This document shows positions 24,196 through 36,300 of a DNA stretch of 64,000 nt, in pieces. The notes beneath the pieces are model-generated. The model was not told the DNA's origin. It did not search any database and saw only the letters and a list, made by a program, of their open reading frames with translations. This stretch comes from Cannabis sativa (lineage: Eukaryota > Streptophyta > Magnoliopsida > Rosales > Cannabaceae): contig NC_083601.1 in the NCBI RefSeq assembly GCF_029168945.1, positions 37,003,660 through 37,067,659 on the forward strand, given 5' to 3'. Within the stretch, counting starts at the first letter, position 1. Each line of letters begins with the position of its first letter. A program made the translations under genes and the position numbers.

Positions 24196-27100
24196 TGCAC
24201 ATATGATCCATAATTCTTTTGGCGATAATATATCTCATAAGATTATTGTTATCACTTTTAAAATATCACCATATATAATCTTTGATCATATATTTTCTAT
24301 AACTCTTCCAGAGTATGTATGAACTTCTAAATTATAGATGAGGGGTTCGTAGAACATTAATATTTATCCAACTAATTATATCATTCATGTGTATGTACAA
24401 TCTTGTTCATACTAAAATTTAACATTTCAAGTAGATATGAACATAACACATTAATGATAATATAAATTTCATTTGTGACAATGATGGTACTCCAATACCA
24501 TATATTTGTTCCATCTTGTTGTATGATCTTAATTTTCATATCAAATGATCATATATTTATAATTCTTAATACATATGAAGTACTTCAGGACTTCAATACT
24601 AATGAACAAACTTTATACATTCAATATTTCTCGATATACAAAAGAAATAAAAGTTTGTTCTTCAATTAATCAAAAACTCTTCAAGAGTCTATCACAACGT
24701 ATAATTTACGTATTTATACTGCATAGACAACCATACGTATTTTTCAAACAATAATTTACTTACATGTCTTTATTTCATACAAAGATCTTTGTCATATAGT
24801 GCGCGCGACTTAGAATTTATATCACTTAAGACATGTATTAAATTCTTCTAGAATTTTTAGATAAGGCTTATTTCAAATTCTCACTATATTAGGAGCTCCA
24901 AATAAATAATCTTTTGTTGCAACATTTATGTGACGCTTATAAATCCTCATAAAATATATTCCAGGCTATAATCAAATAATGATTATATTTTCTCAATATT
25001 TAAGCCTTACTTCAATCAATCTCATGTCTATGCAAACTTTGTACAACAATTCATTATGTACAAATACATAATATGCAAATTTCTCATTAGAAATATTTAT
25101 TTGCACACCCTACAGGTCTTACTTCACTTTATGTGAGTAAATTTGCCTGGATTGCGTCATAATATTTTGACCAAAAATCAAAATGTAAGTCGATGATTCT
25201 CGACAAATCTAATACCATGATCCTTGCTATCTCATGTTAGTTTATTGCATATGCAAACATTCAATATTTATTGTCGACAAAAATTTCAATAAATGATAAT
25301 TTCCTCCCATATTGACATAACTTATAGAGATCTCTTTAAATTACATATTTTTCAAATATGTTTATCATTTATAGGTACCTATAACGAATCACTTCAGGGA
25401 TTCAATTATGATGAAATGTGTTATGTCTAACTTCTCTTGGGAGTCTTTTCGAGTACCGTTTTCATCACGGTTATCATTTTAATACTTTATAACATTAAGG
25501 TATCTCCATGAGTACCTCTAGATTTAACAACTTCAGGGCAAATCCAATGAACATTTATTAATAATTTCTACATTGTTCATTTACGCTTCAGGCGTTTTCA
25601 ACTAATTCTATCTCAACTTTGAATAATATTGATTTGCAGTTGGTATATATCATTTTGAACTATATCGTTCTTATAACTTTGTGCAAGGATCATTTTTCAA
25701 AAATTATCATCGATCCCAACTGCTTCTTTCCCCCTGATCGAGAGAATTTTAAGAAATTGTGATATCTAATAATATTAATACACCTGTAGGGATTTCAATA
25801 TATCACAATGAATCAATATCTATTTAAACTCATATATATTATATGACATTGAACTTCAGGTTCAATAACTTCAGTTTCAAGTTCAATACTTATGAACTTA
25901 ATTCATTTCTAAGAATGAGTCATACGTGTATAATTAGAAATACATAAATTTACACATTTTGTAAATGCATGATCATATAATCTTATCACATCGATAAGAA
26001 ACTATGCAATAAAAATCTAACAATAGCTCAAGATTGTTAAGGAAATATAATTTAAATATTTTCTATGTGAAAATATATGCACATTCTTCTTTTGAGCCTT
26101 ATAAATTAACAATGAGAAGAATCTTCTGGTTCTTCAACAAAATTTAGTCAAATTCTTTGACAATTTATTGCATATGATTGATCATGTCAAAAAATTCAAT
26201 TCATGAACTTCAGGTTCACTATAATTTGTATTTCAATGAAACTTTCAAAAGGTAATGTAAATTCATTACAACATAATCATTACAAGTTTCATTTTATATA
26301 CACGAATAATATAGTTATATTATTCTCCAAAACATATACACTCTTCAGGAGTCACTATTATGTTTATCAAACTTTATATTTCTTCAGGAATCACTATCAT
26401 CAATTCAATGATGTGTATAATTTAAAAGATACATGACAACTTCATCATGTTATTGTAATGGTCAAATAGATATAACCATAATATATCATTCATTTTTCTT
26501 GGTATCTTTTTAACAAGTCGTCTAATTTATTAATAGACTATTCATCAGTCTAATTATCATGACTTGATATATTATATATTTAAATGTACAACCAGTACAT
26601 ATAATAAGTTATTTCTTATCACTTTTATAACTAGATAAAAGTTATACATCTAGGTACATACAAATATATTTTACTACTCCAAGTAGCAATTGTATGTAAG
26701 ACTTCTTTAGGAAACTTTTCAAATAATTATTTTGTGATTCTTTATCACTTTGATTATATTGGATCACTAACAAATATTAGTAAATTATATATCCACTTTT
26801 GGAAATATGCAAACTAAATTATATAGTAACTATATATATACACATATTCTGCACCAACAATAGTTTGAAACTATTGATTTCAAGAAATAATAAAATATGT
26901 ATATATTAATTTGCTTTTGGCATTGCCAATATATGTGAAATCTATATTCTTTGAAATAGAATTTCATGTCTATTCATTCTCTTTAGGGAATGATATTTAA
27001 ATATTGTAAATGTACAATAAATTTGTACAATTCACATCCTATTCAATAATCAAGTATACTTTTATCTTGATTATAAGTATGTCCGTACTACAGGTACGCG

Positions 27101-27900
27101 ACCACTATTATTCAATTCCACACATGATATATAAATTTCATGCACTTTGATTATGTGTGGTATCTCATCTTTTAGTTGTTTCCACTTTTTCTGGAAATAT
27201 TTGAGTAGTAAATAATGTCATTGATTATTTAAAATCATTACATTCACTTCGGAGAATGACGTTGAACAAGTAGAACATTATTATAAATTTCTTAAAAATT
27301 TATTACTTGTTCATCCATAAAAAATATAAGAAATTATTCAACAATTTCTTTTACGATATTTCAAAGAATATATGAATGCAATTTTTGCATAGTCTCCAAG
27401 ATGTATGCAAAATTTAATCTTTAACATATGTCAGATTCAATAATTTTCAACATTGCAAGTAATAACAATGTATAATAACATGACTAATACGAGGAATCTT
27501 TAAAAGTAATTGACTTCAATTCGTATCATTCTCTGCAGGGAATGATGAACAATAAATACATGCCTCATGTATTTAAATAACATTAGTCATGCTCATTGTT
27601 ATTCTTATACTTTGATGTTTCAATGCGATTTTCTTAACATTCTTTTTGGATATTCAAAACCCACTATAAAATTGCATCAATAATAATCATTTTTAATGAT
27701 TCTTTAGTTGTATTCACATAAATACAATCATTTTTTTTCTTCGATAAATATAAAACATTTACTTCAGAAAATGTTTGTCAAAATCTAGATCGATATTAGA
27801 TTATTTTTCATTGTCCTCAAAGAATACAAGAACATATATATAAATATGTATTCATCTCTTTCATTATATATTCATCAACTATATAATGAATATTACGTTT
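24196..27900. other. Non-coding AT-rich interior of the copia-derived element
   Basis: No reading frame with any family resemblance on either strand. The word CTTCAGG (or CTTTAGG/CTGCAGG) recurs many times, mostly followed by an AT-rich GAATNA-type word, at for example about 24588, 25393, 25533, 25589, 25854, 26208, 26346, 26385 and 27534. Confidence 0.6.
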
Positions 27901-28062
27901 GCATAATCTTCAGGATATATGCAAGATTTTATTGAGGACGCATAATCATCAGGATATATGCAATATTTTATCGAGGATGCATAATCTTCAGGATATATAC
28001 AATTTTTTATCGATGATGCATAATCTTCAGGATATATGCAATATTTTATCGATGATGCATAA
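27901..28062. repeat. 39-bp tandem repeat array, left part
   Basis: Four units of about 39 bp built on GCATAATCTTCAGGATATAT and GCAATATTTTATCGATGAT, starting at 27901, 27940, 27979 and 28018. The array is interrupted by the solo LTR and continues at 29257-29358 with at least two more units. Confidence 0.88.
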
Positions 28063-29256
28063 TGTAAAGCCCGCTTAGTTAATTTGGAAATTAGCAGTTG
28101 TTTATGTTTAATTATGAAATTATTTATAGCTATTTAAATAATTTATCACTGTTATTTATGGAATTCAGAAATGCATGATTATGTCATCAGTAGTTTTTAT
28201 ATTTCGCATTTCCGGTGTCCGGTATTTTGGAACTCGGCGTTTGGCTCAGTAGAAATCACAACTTAGTATGTTAGTAGTTTGGGGACGGGTTTTAGACTTT
28301 GGGAATGTCGGGAATGGCGGGAATTTAGAATTTCCCAAAAATACCCCTTTAGTATGATTTTTGTGATTTTTATGGTTTAGGAGCCAGTAATCCGCCACTC
28401 AGCTTCAGTTCCAGTCAGGTTGACCGGCACACCTGAAATCGGAATCCAGGTAAGATTAGTATAACAGTATGCATATGTAGATTACATGTTTAGCGTGCAT
28501 GTAGGAAGCCTGCTAGATTACATTAGATATGTATTTAGGCTTCGAACCATCCAACCCTGTCACGTCGGTACAGGCTGGAGTATGACCAGCAGCCGGAGTA
28601 TGACCGGTTCGACCGATCAGGCTGACACTTGGTTGGTGGTTCGGTGCATATTGACCTATCCGTCGGTACGGTGGAGTATGACCGGCGGCGGAGTATGACC
28701 GGTTCGACCGATCAGGAGGATACTTGTCAATAGTACCGTCCCCTGAACGTTCAAAACTCAGTACCATGTTGGACATGGCAGTAGTGGCTCAGTACCATGT
28801 TGGACATGGCAGTAGCGGGACTCAGTATCGTGTTGGAAACGGCAGTCAGTTTATGTATGATATTTTTATGCTTTTCTTACTGAGTCTGTCGACTCACAGT
28901 TTATGTTCATGTGTAGGTAAAGGCAAGGCTGTAGCTGATGGACCGTGAGCGAGCTTATGGGATTGTACATGTCGGGGCGGTTAGGCCTGGAGCGTACGAT
29001 CCTCGGGACAGCAAGGCTGAGATTTTTGTAACTGTCGTTAGACGACTTTCATTTTGATGTAATAGTTAAACAGTGAAACTTTTTGTAAATATTTTTATAA
29101 TCGGGATCCCGAGTCTTTTATAATATGTTTTACAAGTTTATTCAAAAAGCAAAATTTTAATTAATCACGTTTTTCCATAAACCTCGTTGATTAGCAACGA
29201 GCTGCACAGTACGTTTAAAAATCACGTAATACGCCTAAGGTAGTTAGGGTGTTACA
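28063..29256 (+). mobile_element. Ty3/gypsy-like solo LTR inserted in the 39-bp array
   Basis: 1194 bp starting TGTAAAGCCCGC and ending TAGGGTGTTACA, flanked by CATAA at 28058-28062 and 29257-29261 (5-bp target duplication). It is much richer in G+C than the surrounding element. Inside are duplicated words: GGAGTATGACCGGTTCGACC twice (about 28594 and 28690) and CTCAGTACCATGTTGGACAT twice (about 28758 and 28788) with a third diverged copy. The start and end words and the ACTGAGTCTGTCGACTCAC block are like LTRs of chromoviral Ty3 elements; that family call is from memory of such LTRs. Confidence 0.88.
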
Positions 29257-29358
29257 CATAATCTTTAGGATATATGCAATATTTTATCGATGATGCATAA
29301 TCTTTAGGATATATGCAATATTTTATCGATAATACATAATCTTTTGGATATATGTATA
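29257..29358. repeat. 39-bp tandem repeat array, right part
   Basis: Continues the 27901-28062 array after the solo LTR: CATAATCTTTAGGATATATG units, the last one diverged. Confidence 0.85.
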
Positions 29359-29703
29359 ATTTATATAGATTTCTCTATCATATCATAGGCACACATATAT
29401 TGTAAATATTATGAATGATAAGAACATTATATATATATGAAATCAATAATAAATATATAAAAACATATACATACATATATAATATATAGATATATAGATA
29501 AAAATAAAATAAAAAAAAAAGATCATTGAAATTGTTTCAGTCAGATGAGTATATATATAAATATATATTTAGTGTATCGTGACTTTGAAACAATTCAAGA
29601 ACTTTAACAAAATACTTACATTGGATCTTAGGTAGAGACTCATGCTTGAAGCTTGGGCAGAAACTCATGCTTGAAGCTTGGGCAGAGACTCGTGCTGATA
29701 ACG

Positions 29704-29933
29704 TGTTATGAAATAATATAAAATAATATAAAATAGATGAGAAGAAAGAAGAAGAAGATGAAGAGAGAAAGAGAAAGTGAATGAGAATTTCTGAGTTGTT
29801 TATTCCAATAGGGTGAACCCCTATTTATACAAATACAAGAGTGAGATATTAAGAAACTAAGAAAAAAGGAAACTAAGGAAAAGAGGAATGTTCATTACAA
29901 TTCATGGTAATAAATAAAAGATTTGGACATCCA
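29704..29933 (-). repeat. 5' LTR of the copia-derived element
   Basis: 230 bp, 228 identical to the left LTR. Just inside it the minus strand reads CGTTATCAGCACGAGTCTC, the expected place of the primer binding site, though I cannot name the tRNA. Confidence 0.93.
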
Positions 29934-31089
29934 CATAATTATTAATATTTAAAACAGTTTGACGGATTTAAAATGCTCACAATTTATAATGTACTCACAA
30001 ATAGTTCTGTAAGTTCGTATCTGTTGTGTTGGTCTAGTTCGTATATATTAGTATTTTTTAAAAAAATGGATCGTGTCGTGCCGTATCAGTATCATAGAAT
30101 CATGTTGTATCATGCTCATATTTAAAGGATAGGCCCAATATTTTTATGTAGTTTTTTGCTCGTGACAGCTAGTATTTCTTAAACAAGCTCAAGTATTACT
30201 AAAGTATATGTATATTTTATAATTTTACTCATATTTATATAACTTTCAATAATATTTTTTTTTCTAAATAAAAAATAAACTTTCAATAATTTAGTACCAT
30301 TAGAACTTAAATATTTACGTATAAATATTTAAATTTTTATATCAAACCCTATCAATAAATTAATGCATAATCTTTTTTTTTTAAGAAAATTAATATATAA
30401 TTTTAGTTTTTTATATTTTTATTGTTTTAATTATAAAATTATATATTCAATATTACATTTAAATTTTATTATTATTTTAATTTATTTATCATTAGTAAAT
30501 TTATATGTATAGGCACTCCACTAGATGAATTACCCAAAGTTATTATTATTATATTATAAGGTTTTTTAATTTGTCGGGTCGTGTTTTTTGGACTTGTCGT
30601 GTGTTGTACCTTTTGGGTTAGGCTATTCGTGCTTACGTGTTGTTCTTCTCGTGCCATGTCATGCTTAAGGATATATTTTTCGTGTCGTATCATGTCAATT
30701 TGTAGCATCGTGTTGTGTCGTGCCCAAACTTATATTTTTTCGTGCCTAATCGTACTCGTGTATATATATCACTATTTCAGTACATAATATGAATGAATGT
30801 TCATCGATAATATTACTTTAAAGAGACTAAATAAAAATTAAAAAAAAAATATATATGGCAAAGATGATCATAACGAAAATTGTTGACATATCTTGAAAAA
30901 ACTCGACCGTTGAAGTTCATATAGACATGCCCAAATTAAAATTTAGAATAAATAATTATTTATAATCATAAACTTTATTACTTATATGATTATGCCATTG
31001 AATTATTAGATTGTTTAAAAATATCCCTATACGTTTTTTAAAAAAAGTTGTAAATTCATTAAAAAATTAAACACAGCAAATTTACAACT
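29934..31089. other. AT-rich intergenic DNA with CGTGTCGTG-type words
   Basis: Between about 30060-30135 and 30560-30770, TCGTGTCGTG, CGTGCC and TATCATG words recur. They may be edges of an old non-autonomous transposon, but no target duplication or clear ends were found. The rest is A/T-rich without genes. Confidence 0.4.
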
Positions 31090-31510
31090 TTATAAGTTTG
31101 GTACAGTACCATTCCATACCTTCTCCTTATCCAACCATAGAGCAATTTTAGCCTGTGCCATAACATTAGCCTGCCTAGGAACAAATGACGAACGATAAAG
31201 AGTGATTAATATCACAAACAACATCTTATAGAGCTGAAAGATCACTATTTTTTTAGCAACTCTATCCACTAAAATTTTACAATCAGATTCCACTTGTGTA
31301 AGGCTTAATCCTGTGTTGAGTTTATAACCCCCAACAGGAGGGGGAGCCCAAGTTTCTATTCTGATTACCTTTTGATTGCACTTCCTGGTATTCATGCAAA
31401 TAGGCCACTAACCAACTGAAAACATCTTTAGCAAACATGTTAGTTTAACCAAGTAAGATACCATTTCTATGATTCCAACTTGCCCAAAGCAATCCAAAAA
31501 TTATTTTACA
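31090..31510 (-). pseudogene. LINE remnant: RNase H-like (RVT_3) end
   Basis: The minus-strand frame 31090-31395 contains WAPPPVGGYKLNTG, LTQVESDCKILVDRV and SSFVPRQANVMAQA. These match the C-terminal RNase H domain of plant L1-type LINEs (W.PP..G..K.N.D, V..DS, R.AN..A). Just upstream (31396-31510, another frame) scraps of WASWNHRNGILLG and VFSWLVAYLHEYQ match the linker before that domain. Frame breaks make it dead. Confidence 0.8.
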
Positions 31511-33327
31511 ATCATCAGCAGAATTATAATCAAAATATGTTAGAATAAATCTTTTAATATCCATATTGATTATTAAGGAAAAACTGATAGTAAAGAGAGT
31601 ATTTCAACCCTTTTTTCACTCTGGAACAATAGCATGGGATCCTGATTTCGAGTATCTTTTACAAATATTAACTTTTGTTGAAAACACATTTAAGGCAGTG
31701 GGAAGAATGTAATAAAAGGTTCTCTAGACAAAGTGCTTGATTTTTGGTGATAAATTTGAATGCCATGGGAAAAACCACTATTTTTTGGAAGTAGTTCTGT
31801 TTAAAGGTGAAGGGACATCAATGGAAGAGAATGCAAGATGATAAGCCGATTTTACAGTAACCTCGCCAGAGGAAGTAAAAACCCAAATTTGAGTGTTAGA
31901 TCAATAGACATTAGTTAAAAGAACAACTAATAAGCCGAAACATGATCAATCATCATCAAAGTAAGAAGATTTTTTAAGTCTCAATGCCCGGAAGAACTGG
32001 TGAAAAAAGACAAACTCACAAGGAGGTATTGATCTGTTTTTATAATTCAAAAATCTAGTGTGAGGAATCTAGTGGTATAGTGCGAACATTATTCTCATTG
32101 CCAATCTTTTACAGTGAGTCCTTTTTGGATTTGACTTATTGTGCGGATTAAATTGAATTCAAAATATGAAATCCGCACTTAATGCAAATTGAATGTACTA
32201 TAAACAATCTAGTGTGGATTGAATTGAATGAATCACAATCAAAAAATAAAAATAATTATACGGAGAAATTATAATTTTGATCATGAGTTCAAATACAAAG
32301 AAGTCCTATATAATTAGTGAAGGGTTTACATGAAAATGATCTTTACTTATGCACCAATTTTGCACGAAACTTTTTAATCCTTAATTGGATTGTAATTTCT
32401 ATTTTCAGCAAAAAAAAATTTGATTTGGAAAAATTTACGATTTTACTACGCCAATAACATCACATTTACTACACAGTATATAAAATCAAAATAAATTAAT
32501 AAAAAAATGTAATATAATAAATAAAAAATAGTCAAAATTAATATTTATAATATATTATTTATAAAAATTGTTTGAAAATAAAATAATAATAATTTATCTT
32601 GTTCATTTTATTAGAAAACATAATCGAAACACCTAAATTCACTATATTACCCTTTTAAATTAAACTATAATATATAATATATTTTTGTAAAAATATATTT
32701 TAAACCGACAAAATTATTATTAATATTAAAAATAAAAATAAATAAAATTTATTATTCACTTTCTTCGATCCCTTATTTAATAAAATTCCCCTTGAATACT
32801 TTAAATAAATATAAAAGAATAACTATTCCGAATTATTTATTTATAAACAGCCCATAAGATCGATACTTATACTATCGTACATTGAAAAATCTTATGCATG
32901 GCAGTAATTATAATCAAAGGCTTTATCTTCTATTTTAATTATTTGAGACTGAAAAATCATAATAAATAGTAAAAAAAAATACAGTTTTAAAAAAAAAAAA
33001 ACAAATTAAAAAAATAAGCAAAATGGAAAGACATTATCATGACAAACAATAATATCCTTCTTAGTTATTAAGAACAACAAATAAACTATAATAAAAACTC
33101 AGTTAACTCCTTCAAGAGATTACAACGAGAGCTTCCAATATCATGAGTAGAGTAGCTACTTGAAAAGATGGCAAAGAAAATCAAAGGAAAAAAGAAAAAC
33201 TTTTTAACAGGTCTGAAATTACTAAATTATTATCTTGGGTCCACCAGAGAGAGCGTCCAAATGCATATATGATCAATCAAAATTGGCCCACCTTCAAGCA
33301 AATACAACACTCGAAAATTTCATGTCC
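31511..33327. other. Intergenic DNA, possible further LINE debris, eIF3a 3' flank
   Basis: 31511-31950 may continue the LINE remnant, but I could not read a domain. 32100-33250 is A/T-rich. The last part next to 33328 would hold the 3' UTR of eIF3a. Confidence 0.4.
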
Positions 33328-36300
33328 TCAACGGTCTGAACCACCACGAGAAGACCTAGACGATGACCAAGTGGAAGTAGATCTCGAACCACCGCCAAAT
33401 GAAGGTCTTCGGTCATCACTACCAGTACCACTACGCCACCTGTCACCAGGCAGTTGAGAGGGTCGATCACGATCATCCTGTCGGCTACCCCAACGGTCAG
33501 TTTCTGGAGGAGGGGCCTGTCCAGTGCTCTCAGCACCTTGCCTCCGCAGCTTAGGAGGCACATATCTTCCACCGGATGGCGGTGGTGCAGCAGCGGCTCC
33601 ATTGGCAGCAGAAACAGCAGTAGCAGGAGCAGCGGGAGCTGTGGTCTCACTCACACGGGTAGCAGCAAGAGGTTCAGAGGGCTTAGAAAGTCCATCGGTT
33701 GATCTACCCAACAAAGCTTCTTTCCTCAGCCTTTCCTTCTCTTCTAGTTCCCGTTCCCTTTGGCGCTGCTTTTCAGCAATCTCATCCAACTTCGCTTTCC
33801 GTTCAGCTTCTTCTTTCTTACGCCTTTCAGCCTCTGCATATTTTAAATACAATAAAATAAACAACCAAAGCATGATAAAAAGAAATGCACCAAATTTCTT
33901 TAACCAATATTCTTTTATGACGTATACCTTCACGTTTGCGAGCTTCCTCCTCTTCACGAAGCTTTCTCAGCCTCTCTTCCTCAGTCCTCACATAAAATAC
34001 TTTCTTTCTTAAAATCTCTCTTTCTTGTCGCCGAGCCTGAATCATTTGGCTGATTTGCTCCTCGCGCTCAACTCTTCTTCTGGCAAACTCTTCTTGCCTA
34101 CGACTCATCACCCGTTCTTGAAAGATAACCTACAGAAGAAAAGAACAGTGTTTGATATTCTGACTCGGAGAAATCAATTGTAGAATTGTAGAGTTTCAAA
34201 CAAACCTTGTAATCCAATATACGTGACAGTCTATTCTTCTCCTTAAGGTCCCCTTGATGACGCTGTTTGCTTTCCACAATCTCCCGCTGCAAACCAGAGT
34301 AAAAAGAACTTATGTGAATACAAGAATAGTGTAATGCTTAATTAAGATTTACATATACACACGCACATAATCCCAGATAAAATACCTCTTGTTCGCGCTC
34401 ATGAAGAATCCTCTCTTCCACCAATCGCTGCTGAAACGCAGCTTCAATCAGAGGGGCAGATTCCTCCCTCTTAGCTCTTTCCAAATAATCCATTGTTTTA
34501 GCCTGTTTTTGCAGTTTCTTCTCCATTTCTTGCCTCTCTCTAAGTTGTTCAGTCAATGCCAGCTCCATCAACTTTTGTTTTGAAATCTTTTCATCCTGTA
34601 CAAGAAATTAATTTGTTAAGATTGATCGCTCCACCAAGGACAACAATTACATTAAATCAAATTAACTCACTCCTTCAAGAATCCTTTTGGCCCACTTCTT
34701 GCCAGTTATTGTCTCCTGAAGTAGAACCTGAGCTTCTTCTTGCTCCTTCTCTTCTATTTCCTTACGAATCCTGAAAATTTTTCGCTGCTCTATTTCATCT
34801 GCAAGCCTCTTCTTCTCTGCTTCTTCAGTTTTCTTCTGCTCTATAAGCCTCTTTGATTCTTCAACACGTTCCTAATCAAAGACAAGATGATCAATTCTTA
34901 CTTAAACTTCATTAATTTAACAATAAAAGACTATTTAAAACCTGTGGCTGAAGTAGCAAAATTGAAATGCATACCATTTCCAAAAGTTGGCGTTCCTGTT
35001 CCTCCTTCCTCTTCTCAATGATTGTTTTTCTAGCAAGAAGCCTTTTATGTTCTTTGTCCACAACATCAGCTAAAGAAGGAAGCACTTCACCCAATTTAGA
35101 TGCTTTCTTAGCAGGAGGATAAATCAAGGCTCTTGCTTTATTTAAATTTTCAGCAAGAATGGTCAAGTGATCACGGAGAGCATCCGACTCAATACCCTGA
35201 AGACCCAATTCGAAAAGTACAAAATCAGAAGCCAACAAATAATAAAGAAATATACAAGCAATATCACACAAACACAGACACACCAAGTACTACACCGTTC
35301 AAAGTATAAACAAGCAAGCGCTTAAAACAAATTCCTTGCTCTTCGTAGGAATATAAATTTCCCTCAGTTTTCTCCAAGATAAGGACATAAAGAAAATAAA
35401 GTAAAAGCAACAAAAACCACAATCTATTATCCCTTTACAAAAATGAATGGTGTAGGTAATTGTATTACTACATCCAAGTATGATCTCTCATGCCATGGAC
35501 AAAATCAGTAACATACATCAACCAAAAAGTACAACAATCTTCCAAAAGGAAAAAACAAAAATAAAAGAAATTAAAACCATAAGCTAGGACCAACTTACAA
35601 GGCTACCAAAGAGTACAACACCCTTCATATGATCAACCTTCATTGCAACAAAATTGTGCTTAACAGCATCCACAGAAATCTTCTCTACAACAGAAAAACT
35701 ATAGAATGGGATCATTTGTGATAGACATTCAATTTTCATTGTCTGATAAACCTGAGAGACCTGAAAATGCATACAAAAAATAACAAATGTTAGAACAATC
35801 CTATCAATTTGAGTATAAGACAAGATGAATTTTAATACAATGCAAGATCGAATAAAGAACAATCCTATTAATATGAATATAAAGACATTAATATACCTGC
35901 TGAAGCAACCTCAGTGCGGCAAGCTTCTCCAGAGAAGGAACATACTGGGACAGTTGAACTTCTGGTACAGAAGAAGCAGAAGACAGCTTACCCCCAACTT
36001 TTGAAATTTTCGCCAGCAAAGGCTGTACCTTCAATGCAAGATCTAAAGGTAGAAAGTCATGCTCCAGCAGTTTGTAAAGATCTTTTACTTCCTGGGTTGC
36101 ACAGCTTAGTACACCTTTAGAAACCTATAAGTAAGACCATATCAGCGTGCAGATCTATATATGAGTAGAAACTATATCCCAAATACATACACATAAATAA
36201 TAGTGTTCCGGAAAAACACCTAAATAGTAGAAGCAATATAATGACCTACTAAAATAAAAGAAAATGATGATATACTTATCTCTGCATCACTGCCTATTGG

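Larger units (their letters stand above)
23299..29933 (-). mobile_element. Young non-autonomous copia-derived element (LARD-like)
   Basis: Two 230-bp direct repeats (23299-23528 and 29704-29933) differ at only two bases, pointing to a recent insertion. On the minus strand they start TGGATGTCC and end CATAACA. A purine tract AAGGGGGAGTGTTA lies just inside the left copy (about 23529-23542), giving minus-strand orientation. The only coding trace is the end of a copia RNase H (23600-24010). The remaining interior, about 5.6 kb, is AT-rich and non-coding, so mobility must depend on enzymes from another element. No clear target duplication was found at the outer ends. A solo LTR has inserted at 28063. 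Confidence 0.85.

Noticed and set aside
28486..28948. ORFs of 70-90 residues on both strands in a GC-richer patch
   Set aside because: They lie inside the solo LTR and arise from its internal duplicated words; no family resemblance.
27901..29358. CRISPR-like regular repeats of 39 bp
   Set aside because: The units are directly adjacent with no spacers, in a plant retroelement; this is a tandem array.
33294..33702. Ser/Leu-rich ORFs near the end of eIF3a on both strands
   Set aside because: They are shadows of the final eIF3a exon.
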